A DNA stretch of 64,000 nucleotides from Actinomycetota bacterium (GCA_030841035.1 JAVEDI010000056.1:1-64000), one strand, 5' to 3'; shown: positions 1 through 9,240, counted from the first letter of the stretch. Numbers and translations: made by a program. Notes: generated by a model from the sequence alone, not told the origin.

Positions 1-478
1 GCGGTTCAGGGTGACCCGGGCCGCCGGAACGTCCCCCAGCGCGCATGAGGCGTCGCAGATGGACCGGGTTGATGCGAGCGCACATGGGTTGACCACCTGG
101 CGCTCAGCATGCTGCCGAACCATCTACTGGCACAGGCCTTGCGGCACCCGACCAAGCATAGGCGTCCCCGGATGTCGTGGGTCGGGAGCGCCCACCGTGG
201 TCCACCACGTGGTCATCGACAAGATCAATACCGCGCCCGGCTCTGAAACGCGACTGGGTGGCCGGGAAGCCGAGACGGGCCGGCTTACCGCTTCTGCGCG
301 CCACTGGCCGATGAAGTCGACCGGATGGCCTGCCTGGAGGGACACGGACTCCGCCGGCAGCGCCAACTCGGCGAGCCTGCGTTCTTTGCAATGCGGGGTG
401 TGCCGAAGGGCCCGCGGCGGGGGGCGTGCCGCGGGCCCTTCGGTGTCTGTTACCCGAGCTGCTGCCCGGTGTTCAGCC
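1..478. other. Intergenic stretch at the window edge, no gene
   Basis: I find no convincing coding region. The short open frames on both strands have irregular composition and no ribosome binding site. The only clear structure is the strong hairpin at 403-443, which fits the end of the peroxidase gene on the minus strand. A gene entering from the left of the window cannot be excluded. Confidence 0.6.
403..443 (-). terminator. Strong GC-rich hairpin terminator after the peroxidase gene
   Basis: A perfect 16-bp inverted repeat pairs positions 403-418 (CCGAAGGGCCCGCGGC) with 428-443, leaving a 9-nt loop. It lies 36 bp past the stop codon of the minus-strand peroxidase gene. There is no U tract, which is common for actinomycete hairpin terminators. 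It is symmetric and could stop transcription from either side. Confidence 0.75.
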
Positions 479-3400
479 TCAGTATCTTCGCTGGGAGACT
501 CGAGCCTTGTTGCGGTCGATGAGCCTGGCCGTGTCGTGCCTGTTCCAAAGGTTGATCTTCTTCTTCAGGAAGATCCGTGACGCCGAACGCACGCCACGGC
601 CGGTGTAGATCCGCACGGTCGCGCTGGGCTTGAGAGTGTGCCTGGGCAGCAACACCGTTGTGCCCGAAGCGTCGCGCAGCTTCCAGCCCGCGAGGGTGAT
701 GGTGACCTTGCCTGTGTTCTTGATCGTGACGAACTCCCGCCCGGCGGCATGCACCGAGATGATCTTCGCCCGGTAGACGGTCAGGGTCCGGCCAGGGCTC
801 ACGCTGCGCACCAGTCCGGGCGCCGTGGCGGCGACCGAGTAGCTCGATTTGCCGCTCGTCCTGGTGGCTAGGTTGAAGGAGTAGCGGCCGCTGGCGGCCG
901 AGAGCGGGATCACCTTGGTGCTGGTGGTCTTGGCGGCGCCCGTCCCGACCCGCCGGGTGAGTGTCAGCGTCACACCCTTGAAGGGAGTGACCTGCCCGTT
1001 GAGGGTGACCTTGGTGCCCACGTTGACGGCGGTTTTGCTCAGCGTGCTGCTGAGATTGGGCCGTATGGCGACACCGGGAGCGGTGGTACCGGCCGGAACG
1101 CCCGCCGGCGTGGTCGTCGTTGCCGCTGCCGCTGCCGCTGCCGCTGGTGGGGTCTGCGGGAGGAGCAGCTCACATGTGGGCTCGGCGGGTGCGGCTGGGG
1201 CGGCGACGGCAGGGGTGATGGTCGCCGCAACAGGAGCGGCCATGGTGGTGGCCCCGGATCCCGTGGGAATGGTGACGTCGTCGGTGAGGACGGTGGGGGT
1301 TCCGTTCTGGAAGGTCAGCGACTCGACGTTGCGCAAGGTGTCGACACCATCGGTGGCCGTGGTGTCGGTCACGGTCACTGTCGGGGTGTTGAGACCAGTG
1401 ATGGTGTAGTCCGTCTGCGCTCCCGAGTACAGGGCGGTGTCGATGTCGGTCCCGGCTGTGCCGGTCGTCTGGATTGATCGCACGATGGTGATGTCACCCG
1501 GATCCAGTCGACCGGCGAACACGTCCTCCTGCAGCGAATGATGCGGACCGGCCCCGTCGGGGTCGGTCTCCATGTCGGAGAACAGGAAGCTGTCGTTGGG
1601 TGCGGCTGTCGTCAGGTCGGGGCCCTGGAGCTGAACGCCCAACCAGGCGTCGCCGTCGATGATGTCGTCGGCGCCTCGGCCCTCGATGAGGTCGCTGCCG
1701 GGGCCGCCGAGCAGGATGTTCCCCTTGCCCCAGGTGACCGCTGGTGTTGTTGGTGTCGCATCGGCTGTGGCACCGGGTGGAAGCAGGTCACCGAGCCCGG
1801 CGATGAGTCGGACGCTGTCTTGGGTGATGATGTCGTTTCCGGTGAATCCGGCTCCGCCTACGGCGCTGGGGACCACGTCGTCGCCGCGGAGGATGTCGTC
1901 GAGCTTTCCTCCAGACAGGGCCTCGACCTCCTGGAACCGGTCGCGGAAGACGCCGGCCGGCAGCGGGACCCCGATGAGGGACAGGTTGAGGTCTGTGTCC
2001 GCCTTGACGGTGTCGCGCTCGTGGGTGGACCAGTCGAACCCGCCGGCCCCGGCGTTGCGCTCGATGCCGGCGTCGGCGATCAGGATGTCGTCGCCCCCTT
2101 CGGCGTCGTAGTCCTCTTCGCCGTTCTGGCCGATGAGCACGTCGTTGCCGGGCTTGTTCGGGTCGTCGAAGAAGGGCGCCCCGCTGTCGCCTTGCAGGAG
2201 GTCCTGCCCGTCGCCGCCCTCGATCCAGTCGTCGCCACTGTCGCCGAACACCGTGTCGGTGCCGCCGCCGGCGATGATCATGTCGTTGCCGTCGCCGCCG
2301 AAGGTCTCGTTCGCGTTGAGCCCGCCGTTGGTGAAGTCCTTGCCGTCGCCGGCCATCACGATGTCCGCTCCTGGACCCGCGTCGATGGCGTCGTTGCCGG
2401 GACCGCCCTTGAGGACGTCGTCACCAGCGAGGTCGGTGATGACGTCGTTGCCGTCGCCGCCGATGCTGACGTCTGCTCCGTCGTCGCCCTCGATGACGTC
2501 GTCACCGGCATTGCCCAGGATCGTGTCGTTGTCGACGCCCCCCCAGATGCGGTCACGCTTCTCCGTGCCGTTGTAGACCGCCTGCCCGTTGATGCCGGGC
2601 GGGTCGACGCTGTTCCTCGCGCGGTAACGGATCGTCCCGTCGGGCATCCGCAGCAGCAGCGCGGGCTCGTTCACGTCGGTGGTGAAGGGGTCGTCGGGGA
2701 TGGGGCCCGTCGTCCCCAGGTTGCCGAGGCAGAACTTCGCGTCGGCCGTGCCGAATGCGTCCGCCTTCAGACCGGTCGCGTTGGTGTTGCGCTCGATCAG
2801 TTCGGCGAACGAGTTGCCCTCGAGCTGCGTGCGTAGGTTCATACCCGGGGTCCGGGCCAGGTAGTAGAGCCGGTCGCCGTTCTGCAGATCGGTCAGCTGC
2901 TTCTCGAAGACGTAGTTGAAGGTAGAACCCAGCAACCCGCCGAACAGGTTGGTCTTCTCGGCCAGACCCCCGACCCACAGGTCGACGTTGTCAAGGCCCG
3001 TCGTGGACCTGCCTGCGGCGGTGTTGGACCATGTCGGTCCGGTGCTGTTCATGAAGTCCGCGGCATCCGCCGGGATCGCGGCCGGGTCCGTTCCCAGCGG
3101 GGGGTCGACGAGAAGTGTGGCCGCCGCCCTCTTGGCCGCCACGGTAGCCGCTGCCCGGATCGACGGGTGCAGGCCATAGGCGGCGACGAAGTTGATCAGT
3201 GACTCGGGGTGCTTCAGGCCGATCCCGTAGTCCGCCCAGCTGGAGTAGGGCTTGAGCTGGGAGTCGTTCGTGGTCGCGAACAGGCTCTTGCGCAGGACGT
3301 TCAGCGGCGGCACTCCTGCCTCACGGGCTCGAGCCATGTTGATCGTGGCCAGGTCCAGGGGCAGACCCAGCAGGTTGTTCCGCAGCGTCTCGGTGACGAA

Positions 3401-5446
3401 CTCGTCGAGCTCGTTGCCGACCTGGTCGGACATGCCCATGAAGATGGAGCCGGCAGCCTGACGCGAGGTGAGCGCGCCGGAGGGTCCGCCAGGGGTGCGC
3501 TGGGTGTAGGACGGCGGGTTGAGGAAACCGTCCAGCAGCGGGATGTCGTTGTTGGAGCCGTCCGCGTTCAGGCGCGAGATGGTCTCGGTGAGCATCGAGT
3601 GCCCGAAGCGGTAGACCGCGTGCGCGTACTCCGCCTTGATGGCCGCGTTGACGTTGTCGTGGTAGACGGTGAACGGCTCTATCGCCGGCTGGATCTTGCG
3701 CGCGAACTCCTCGAAGACCAGGTGCTGGTACTCCATCTCCGTGACGAACCGGACCGCCTGGAAGAGTCGCTCGCCGTTCCAGCCCGCCGCACCGCCGCCT
3801 TGCGCGGCGGTGAGCTGCCACTCCGGGAGCGCGGCGACGCCGGTGGCCGAGGTGTCGGTGGCGAGCACGTTCTTGATGTAGCCGACGAGGCGGTCGTGCT
3901 CGGAGTGGAAGATCTGGTGGATGGCGGTCAACCCGATGTTCTCGTTGCACCGACCGTCGCCACAGGCGAAGTGCGCGTCGAGCATCTCGTCGTCGTAGGT
4001 CCCCGGCGGCTGGTGCGCGAAGTCCGCTGATGCTGTGCTGTCGGCATCCGGGACCGGGGCCACCGGCGGGGTCGCCGGGTTGTTGTCGGTGTCCTGCGGC
4101 GACGGGTCGGCGTTGTGCGCGATGTCTGTGAGGAACGGTGTGTCGAAGTGCCGCACGTTGGGCGGGACGGCCACCGGCGAGGCAGTGTTCCCCTCGACCA
4201 GGCCGGTCGCGGTCACATACTGCGGCAGCCCCCGGGCCGGCCCAGGGATGAACTTCCCGTAGGGGTCGACCGCGATCATCGGAATTTTCGTCACGTCGCT
4301 GTCCACCAGCTGCAACCCCAGCAAGGTCCGCGCCTGCGCCTTGACGTCCGCCCAGGTCCCGATCCCGCCATCGGCCGTGCTCAGCAGCCGTCCGCTTGAC
4401 ACCGGTCGACCCAGGTTGTTCTTCACGTACTCGCGCAGGAACACCTGGTGCGAGGCGTGGGAGGTATAGGTCTGGCTCTGGTCCACGAACGGGGTGTCGG
4501 TGTTGGTGGCGTCCTGCACGTCGTCGGCGTTGCCGAGGACCCCGTCGGGGCCTGGCTGGTTCTGGGCACGGGTGAGCACCATGAACCGCTGGCTGGCGGG
4601 CAGATCGTCGGCGTTGCCCAGGACGTGGTCCGGCCCGGCGATCAGCGGGTCGTCAGCCTTGAGCGGCACGAACACCGTGGCGCCGCTCTTGACCGTTTGG
4701 TCGACGCCGTGGTCGAAGAACTGGCCGAAGAGGGTGAACAGCGAGTTGTACGGCGGAGAAAGCCCGACGTCGGTGGTGACGTTGGGAATGAAAAGGGTCT
4801 TGTGTGCAGGCACGCAGTCGATCGGGACGCCCGGCGAGGTGCAGGGCACGACTCCGGGGTTGCCCTGGGTCCGGACCGGATGACCGGCGGCCTCCACCGC
4901 CGCCGGGTTGGTAGAGGTCTGGTCGACGATCAGGTTGCTGATGACCCGCGGCTCCGAGTCGACCACGTTTCCGGTCTTCTGCGCGTAGCTGGTCGGACCC
5001 AGCGGCCCGACCGGCAACCCGGCCGTGATCGGGTCCGCGTCGCGGAACACCGGCGTACCCAACCGAGGAAAGACCTGATCCGACGCGGCGAAGGTGTCGC
5101 GGCCGGGCTGCAGGTTGTTACACGAACCGTCCACGGTGCGCAGGCCGAAGGACAGCAGCGGATTGGGGATCTGGTTGGGGCCGTTGCCGAGCATGGCACC
5201 GCAGGGACCGGTGGCAGCGGTCGTGTTCGCCACGTGCGCCTCAGCGATCTTGATCTGCTTGAGGATGAATGCCAGGTCGGATGGCGTCACGGTGAAGCCC
5301 TGACCTACCGGCGCGGCCTGAGCGACCGGGGAGAGGAGGGTAAGCGGTACGAGAGCCGCGCCCAGTAGCAGCGAGCTCGCCGCTGCGACAACTTTCGTGC
5401 GGCGCGTCCGCCGAACGGCGAGTTCGGCTGAGTGCGTTCGAGACAT
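479..5446 (-). CDS. Secreted animal-type haem peroxidase with RTX-like calcium repeats and a lamin-tail domain
   Basis: 1,655 residues. A Sec signal peptide (basic start, hydrophobic core, VAQAA near residue 45) is followed by a peroxidase-cyclooxygenase superfamily domain, about residues 100-900. It shows FFDHGVD near 250 (distal His region), IFHSEHDRL near 510 and YRFGHSML near 615 (proximal His region). Next come glycine/aspartate-rich nonapeptide repeats of the GGxGxD type, about residues 970-1270, an Ala/Thr/Pro-rich linker near 1430, an Ig-like stretch, and a C-terminal lamin-tail domain near 1560-1630. Bacterial peroxidases with RTX repeats (peroxicins) are known. The repeats probably fold on calcium outside the cell. 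Export here would be by Sec, because no type I secretion genes are nearby. The start has GAGGA upstream. Substrate unknown; oxidative halide chemistry or surface adhesion are possible roles. Confidence 0.9.
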   Translation of the reverse strand: MSRTHSAELAVRRTRRTKVVAAASSLLLGAALVPLTLLSPVAQAAPVGQGFTVTPSDLAFILKQIKIAEAHVANTTAATGPCGAMLGNGPNQIPNPLLSFGLRTVDGSCNNLQPGRDTFAASDQVFPRLGTPVFRDADPITAGLPVGPLGPTSYAQKTGNVVDSEPRVISNLIVDQTSTNPAAVEAAGHPVRTQGNPGVVPCTSPGVPIDCVPAHKTLFIPNVTTDVGLSPPYNSLFTLFGQFFDHGVDQTVKSGATVFVPLKADDPLIAGPDHVLGNADDLPASQRFMVLTRAQNQPGPDGVLGNADDVQDATNTDTPFVDQSQTYTSHASHQVFLREYVKNNLGRPVSSGRLLSTADGGIGTWADVKAQARTLLGLQLVDSDVTKIPMIAVDPYGKFIPGPARGLPQYVTATGLVEGNTASPVAVPPNVRHFDTPFLTDIAHNADPSPQDTDNNPATPPVAPVPDADSTASADFAHQPPGTYDDEMLDAHFACGDGRCNENIGLTAIHQIFHSEHDRLVGYIKNVLATDTSATGVAALPEWQLTAAQGGGAAGWNGERLFQAVRFVTEMEYQHLVFEEFARKIQPAIEPFTVYHDNVNAAIKAEYAHAVYRFGHSMLTETISRLNADGSNNDIPLLDGFLNPPSYTQRTPGGPSGALTSRQAAGSIFMGMSDQVGNELDEFVTETLRNNLLGLPLDLATINMARAREAGVPPLNVLRKSLFATTNDSQLKPYSSWADYGIGLKHPESLINFVAAYGLHPSIRAAATVAAKRAAATLLVDPPLGTDPAAIPADAADFMNSTGPTWSNTAAGRSTTGLDNVDLWVGGLAEKTNLFGGLLGSTFNYVFEKQLTDLQNGDRLYYLARTPGMNLRTQLEGNSFAELIERNTNATGLKADAFGTADAKFCLGNLGTTGPIPDDPFTTDVNEPALLLRMPDGTIRYRARNSVDPPGINGQAVYNGTEKRDRIWGGVDNDTILGNAGDDVIEGDDGADVSIGGDGNDVITDLAGDDVLKGGPGNDAIDAGPGADIVMAGDGKDFTNGGLNANETFGGDGNDMIIAGGGTDTVFGDSGDDWIEGGDGQDLLQGDSGAPFFDDPNKPGNDVLIGQNGEEDYDAEGGDDILIADAGIERNAGAGGFDWSTHERDTVKADTDLNLSLIGVPLPAGVFRDRFQEVEALSGGKLDDILRGDDVVPSAVGGAGFTGNDIITQDSVRLIAGLGDLLPPGATADATPTTPAVTWGKGNILLGGPGSDLIEGRGADDIIDGDAWLGVQLQGPDLTTAAPNDSFLFSDMETDPDGAGPHHSLQEDVFAGRLDPGDITIVRSIQTTGTAGTDIDTALYSGAQTDYTITGLNTPTVTVTDTTATDGVDTLRNVESLTFQNGTPTVLTDDVTIPTGSGATTMAAPVAATITPAVAAPAAPAEPTCELLLPQTPPAAAAAAAATTTTPAGVPAGTTAPGVAIRPNLSSTLSKTAVNVGTKVTLNGQVTPFKGVTLTLTRRVGTGAAKTTSTKVIPLSAASGRYSFNLATRTSGKSSYSVAATAPGLVRSVSPGRTLTVYRAKIISVHAAGREFVTIKNTGKVTITLAGWKLRDASGTTVLLPRHTLKPSATVRIYTGRGVRSASRIFLKKKINLWNRHDTARLIDRNKARVSQRRY

Positions 5447-6092
5447 TTGATGTCCTCACCGCCGCCACTGACGCGGCTCGAGTAGCAGGATGATCGGGCG
5501 CTAGAAGGGACGGGCACACCGGTCGAGCTGCAGCTGGAAACCTTTGTAGGAACGACAGGTTCCGGCTGTCGAGTCGGCCTCTCGTCCCCCCTTTGACGGC
5601 CAGTCCAGGAAGGGTGAGGCGCCAACCTTCCAGCAACCTGTCGCTGTCGATGAGCGGCCGGCAGGCCCGATCAAGGCCCGTTGGCAAAAACTTTTAAGGT
5701 TTGTCTGCCGTGGGTCCGTCCGCTGCCCGTAACGGATGACTTGCTCTGCGAGAAAACTTTCAGCGTCAGGTCGCCGGCGAACCTGTGGAAACCGCCGGTG
5801 AGATGCAGGGTTGGCGATGAGACGCGGCCACGCGGGAGGCAATCTCCAGGCCAACTCGCGGGTGGCGGAGTTCTTGCGGCGGGCGGCCCGCCGCGCGACA
5901 GCCTCGTCACGGTCGACGATCCGCAGCGGCTGCCAGACTGCCTCCCATGACCCCGTCGCGCCCGGCACCGGCCGTTGGCGCATCGTGCTGCTCACTGCTG
6001 ACCGTCGTGCTCGGCCGGGCGCGCCCGGCCTCGGCCGCGTCGAGCAGCGGTCTTGGTGCAGCCGGAACTTGCGTCGCGGACGAGGTCATCCT
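5447..6092. other. 646-bp divergent intergenic region between peroxidase and GH32 genes
   Basis: No convincing gene. It must hold promoters for the peroxidase (leftward) and the glycosidase (rightward). Two AT-rich islands stand out in otherwise GC-rich DNA, at 5686-5703 and 5753-5761, both containing AAAACTTT. A 49-codon frame (5947-6093, stop 6094-6096) begins like a signal peptide and its stop overlaps the GH32 start; I could not decide whether it is real. Confidence 0.5.
5688..5702. promoter_or_regulatory. Candidate operator, near-palindromic AT-rich site
   Basis: AAACTTTTAAGGTTT is a near-perfect palindrome lying in the divergent region between peroxidase and GH32 genes. A second AAAACTTT occurs 66 bp downstream at 5753. 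LacI-family and similar sugar regulators often control GH32 genes, but no such regulator is in the window, so the link is inference. Confidence 0.3.
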
Positions 6093-7457
6093 GTGAGCTC
6101 GCCGCATGTGGGCGAGGCGTCGCTGGGCCGGCCACGTCCCCGCATCCACTTCACCCCGGGCGACGGCTGGATCAATGACCCCTATGGCATCGGCTGGGTC
6201 AACGGCCGATACGAGCTCTACTACCAGGCCGTGCCGGGCAGCGTCACCTGGGGCCCGAACTGCCATTGGGGTCATGCCACCGCGCCTGACCTGGTGCAGT
6301 GGTCAGAAGGGCCGCTCGCCCTGGCCCCTCAGGACTACGAGGTCGGCTGCTGGTCGGGCAGCGTCGTCCACGAAGCCGACCCACCCACGATCTTCTACAC
6401 CCGTGTGGCCGGCGACGACTGGGACCTCGGGAAGGTCGCCACGGCAACCCTCGACGCCACGACCGGCAGGTGGACCACCAGATCCGGCGACGTGATCGTC
6501 GATCAGCCACCCGCGCATCTGGACGTGCGCTGCTTCCGTGATCCGTATGTCTTCCGGCATGGCGACGGCTGGACCATGCTGGTGGGCGCCGCCCTGGAGG
6601 GTGGCACGGCCGCGGTGCTGCAGTATCACTCGCCGGACATGCTGACCTGGGCATATGACGGGATCCTGTGCTCACGCCAGTCGGACCGCACCGATGCCGT
6701 CTGGACCGCATCGATGTGGGAGTGCCCGCAGCTGTTCCCCCTTGGAGACGAATGGGTTCTGCTGGTGTCGGTCTGCGAGGCGGGCACGTTGCAATACGTC
6801 GCGGCAGCCATCGGGGGCTACGACGGTCACGCGTTCCGGGCCCGGACCTGGCAGCGGCTCACCTATGGCAACTGCGCCTACGCGATGGCCGCGTTCCTCG
6901 ACCGTGACGGCCGACGCTGCGTCATGTCCTGGCTGCGTGAGGAGCCGCAAGGCGATGAGCCCCTCGCCGAGCGGGCGGGGGCGCACTCCGTGGCAAGCAC
7001 CATTGAGCTCGACGAGGGTGGTCGGCTGGTCCTGCGACCACACCAGGACGTCGTGGCGCTACGAGCGAGGGCACTGGCAGGACACACCGACGGGACGGGC
7101 ACCAGCTACGAGGTCGTGGACGCACCCGTCGAGATCAACGCCGTGACCCGACCAGGCCTCGAGGTCACCATCTCCGACGATGCGCAGAGTCGGGCGACCC
7201 TCACCGTGGGGGCGGATCGCGACGTCCTCGTCATCGATCGTGGCGGATACGGACGCGAGACCCTGCCGCTTCGCGACTCGGGGGCCAGCGTGCGCATCCT
7301 GCTCGACGCGGACATCCTGGAGGTCTTCACCGCTGGCACCTACGGCGCTTACCGCATCGCCCCCTCCTGCTCGTCCGGTACCCGGGTGGTTCGCATCGAC
7401 CACGGCGGTGCCGGCAGTGACGGGCAGAACATCGTCTGGCCACTCACATCCCGGTAG
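6093..7457 (+). CDS. Glycoside hydrolase family 32, beta-fructosidase (sucrose/levan/inulin type)
   Basis: 454 residues. It hydrolyses terminal beta-fructosides such as sucrose, inulin or levan. All three GH32 signature blocks are present: WINDPYG near residue 25 with the nucleophile Asp, FRDPYVF near 148 with the transition-state Asp, and WECPQLF near 209 with the acid/base Glu. They are followed by a C-terminal beta-sandwich. The GTG at 6093 is chosen because GAGG lies 7 nt upstream and the GH32 fold starts about 15 residues later. The longer frame from 5811 adds 94 residues of non-homologous low-quality sequence. From this start no signal peptide is seen, which suggests a cytosolic enzyme and hence uptake of the sugar by an unlinked transporter. 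No sugar transporter or fructokinase is next to it. Confidence 0.88.
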   Translation: MSSPHVGEASLGRPRPRIHFTPGDGWINDPYGIGWVNGRYELYYQAVPGSVTWGPNCHWGHATAPDLVQWSEGPLALAPQDYEVGCWSGSVVHEADPPTIFYTRVAGDDWDLGKVATATLDATTGRWTTRSGDVIVDQPPAHLDVRCFRDPYVFRHGDGWTMLVGAALEGGTAAVLQYHSPDMLTWAYDGILCSRQSDRTDAVWTASMWECPQLFPLGDEWVLLVSVCEAGTLQYVAAAIGGYDGHAFRARTWQRLTYGNCAYAMAAFLDRDGRRCVMSWLREEPQGDEPLAERAGAHSVASTIELDEGGRLVLRPHQDVVALRARALAGHTDGTGTSYEVVDAPVEINAVTRPGLEVTISDDAQSRATLTVGADRDVLVIDRGGYGRETLPLRDSGASVRILLDADILEVFTAGTYGAYRIAPSCSSGTRVVRIDHGGAGSDGQNIVWPLTSR

Positions 7458-7521
7458 CTGCCCGTTCGCCGGGTCCGCCGTCCCAGCGAGCCGCGGCAGC
7501 TCACCCGCCGGAGCGGACTGT

Positions 7522-7551
7522 CTTACGTCAACCACGGTGTACGTTAGAAGC
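7522..7551 (+). promoter_or_regulatory. Palindromic operator overlapping a leaderless promoter of the SufR-like regulator
   Basis: An imperfect 26-bp inverted repeat spans 7522-7547, with left half CTTACGTCAACC and right half GGTGTACGTTAG; 10 of 13 positions pair. TACGTT at 7540-7545 fits a -10 box with the GTG start only 6 nt further on, so the transcript would be leaderless. The operator overlaps the -10 box, which suggests autorepression. Confidence 0.5.
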
Positions 7552-8247
7552 GTGACCGTCCCGGACGACTTCGACGCGCAGGTCAGCGGCGTGGCGGCGC
7601 TGGCCGAGCCGGCCCGGCGTGCGCTCTACATGTACGTCGGCGCGCAGCCGGACGCCGTCAGCCGTGACGACGCCGCCGAGGGCGTCGGCGTACCGCGCCA
7701 TACCGCGAAGTTCCACCTCGACAAGCTGGTCCGCGAAGGGTTGCTCACGACGGAGTTCCGCCGCCTCGGCGGGCGGCGAGGCCCCGGCGCGGGCCGACCC
7801 TCGAAGCTCTACCGGCGGAGCGACACCCAGCTGTCGGTGTCGCTGCCCGACCGGACCTACCAGCTGGCCGGCCAGCTGATGGCCAAGGCGATCGACGCCT
7901 CGCAACGCACCGGCGCACCGGTTGTCGAGGCGCTGCACCGCGCCGCCGCCGACTTCGGGACCGCGCTCGGTGATCGCGAGCGGCCGGCGGCGACGACCAC
8001 CCCGGTCGACGTACGCGTGCTGACCTGTCGTGTGCTGGCCGGACAAGGCTACGAGCCCCGCGCGGAGGGGCAGCAGATCACGCTGCGCAACTGCCCGTTC
8101 CACGCCCTCGCCCAGGACCACACCGAACTGGTGTGCGGCATGAACCTCGTGCTCGTCGGCTCGCTGACCGAACGCCTTGACCCGCGCCTTGCGCCGCGTC
8201 TCTCACCCGCCGGTGACCGCTGCTGCGTCGTGATCGACGTCCAGTAG
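7552..8247 (+). CDS. SufR-like winged-helix transcriptional regulator (COG2345) with conserved cysteines
   Basis: 231 residues. An N-terminal ArsR-like winged helix (about residues 12-80, with a helix-turn-helix at AAEGVGVPRHTAKFHLDKL) is followed by a helical linker and a C-terminal domain. The C-terminal domain carries NC-x13-CGMN near residues 182-198 and a terminal CC. This cysteine pattern resembles SufR-type regulators that hold an Fe-S cluster or metal, so redox or metal sensing is inferred. The GTG start is chosen because the palindromic promoter ends just before it. A decayed paralogue lies at 8766-9211, and between the two sits a DUF1348 gene on the opposite strand. No suf genes are in the window. 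Confidence 0.82.
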   Translation: MTVPDDFDAQVSGVAALAEPARRALYMYVGAQPDAVSRDDAAEGVGVPRHTAKFHLDKLVREGLLTTEFRRLGGRRGPGAGRPSKLYRRSDTQLSVSLPDRTYQLAGQLMAKAIDASQRTGAPVVEALHRAAADFGTALGDRERPAATTTPVDVRVLTCRVLAGQGYEPRAEGQQITLRNCPFHALAQDHTELVCGMNLVLVGSLTERLDPRLAPRLSPAGDRCCVVIDVQ

Positions 8248-8252
8248 GCGCG

Positions 8253-8708
8253 CTACTGCAGGGGGATGGGGGCGCCCGCCTCGGACCGGGGGCGGGCGCC
8301 GAAGATCCGCCGATCCTGCCCAGAGATAGCGACGTCGTTGATGCTCGCCTCGCGCCGGCTCATGTAGCCCTCGGCGTCGAACTGCCAGTTCTCGTTGCCG
8401 TAGCTGCGCCACCACTGACCCTCTGCGTCGTGCCACTCGTACTGGAAGCGCACGGCGATGCGGCTGTCGGTGAACGCCCAGAGGTCCTTGCGCAGCGCGT
8501 ACTCGAGCTCCCGGTTCCACTTGCGCACGAGGAAAGCCTCGATCTCCTCGCGGCCGGTGAGGAACTCCGACCTGTTGCGCCACACCGAGTCCGGGGTGTA
8601 GGCGGCCGCGACGCGCTGCGGGTCGCGGGTGTTCCACGCGTCCTCAGCTGCCTGGACCTTCGCGCGAGCCGTCTCTTCGGTGAACGGTGGGACCGGAGGG
8701 CGTGTCAT
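8253..8708 (-). CDS. DUF1348 / SnoaL-like NTF2-fold protein
   Basis: 151 residues with the cone-shaped NTF2-fold pattern of the DUF1348 family: an N-terminal helix with [17 protein letters not shown], then [28 protein letters not shown], and a C-terminal sheet with [12 protein letters not shown]. The family is widespread and its catalytic role, if any, is unknown. AAGGAAG lies just upstream of the ATG. It converges with the SufR-like regulator (5-bp gap) and sits 57 bp downstream of the regulator remnant, so it may be co-transcribed with what used to be its regulator. Confidence 0.85.
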   Translation of the reverse strand: MTRPPVPPFTEETARAKVQAAEDAWNTRDPQRVAAAYTPDSVWRNRSEFLTGREEIEAFLVRKWNRELEYALRKDLWAFTDSRIAVRFQYEWHDAEGQWWRSYGNENWQFDAEGYMSRREASINDVAISGQDRRIFGARPRSEAGAPIPLQ

Positions 8709-8765
8709 GGTCGCTTCCTTTCGACGCGTGCAGGACCGGTGAGCGGCGAGGCTACGGAGCCGGCC

Positions 8766-9211
8766 TCAACGCCCGCGGACCCGCACGCAGCAGGTGGTCT
8801 CGCTCGGACCGCCCTCCGCGTGCAAGGAGGTCAGCTCAGCGCCGTCGAGGACACCGGCGACGAGAGCGGCGTTCATGCCACACACGAGATCGCGGTGTGA
8901 GGCGGTCAGGTCGGCGAACGCGCAGTTGCGCAGCACCAGCTCGTCTGCGCCGGCTTGCTGTGGCTCGAACCCCAGGTCGGCCAGGCTCTGCGTCACGGCC
9001 GCGCGCCGGGCCCGCTTGCTGCGGAACCGACCGCGGATGCCCTCGCCCACCCGCCGCCCGAAGGCGGTCGCGGCCCGCTCGACCGCGACCTGGCCGCTCT
9101 CGGTCGGCGTCTTGCTCGTGAGGCTTGGCGAACCGGCTCGGCGAGGAGAGCCAGAGCGCTCAGATCGTCGATGCCGTCGCCAGCCACCGACGGCTGCGTG
9201 GGGTCATCCAC
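8766..9211 (-). pseudogene. Decayed SufR-like regulator with internal deletion and frameshift
   Basis: The minus strand from GTG at 9211 reads a start much like the intact paralogue (GIDDLSALALLAEPVRQ, compare VSGVAALAEPARR) and then loses frame. Another frame continues with TPTESGQVAVERAATAFGRR, matching the intact copy near residue 120, and runs to a proper end with NC-x13-CGMN and TCCVRV at the stop (8766). About 90-100 residues, the whole DNA-binding helix-turn-helix, are missing and the frame has shifted at the junction near 9110-9130. The surviving C-terminal part could be translated from an internal start at 9050 (94 residues) as a DNA-binding-deficient domain, but no good ribosome binding site supports this. 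Confidence 0.75.
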
Positions 9212-9240
9212 GCGCTGGAGTGTATGCCGGGGTGCCGGCC

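Noticed and set aside
5681-5950. 89-codon frame in the divergent region before the GH32 gene
   Set aside because: No ribosome binding site, mixed composition, and it spans both AT-rich candidate operator sites.
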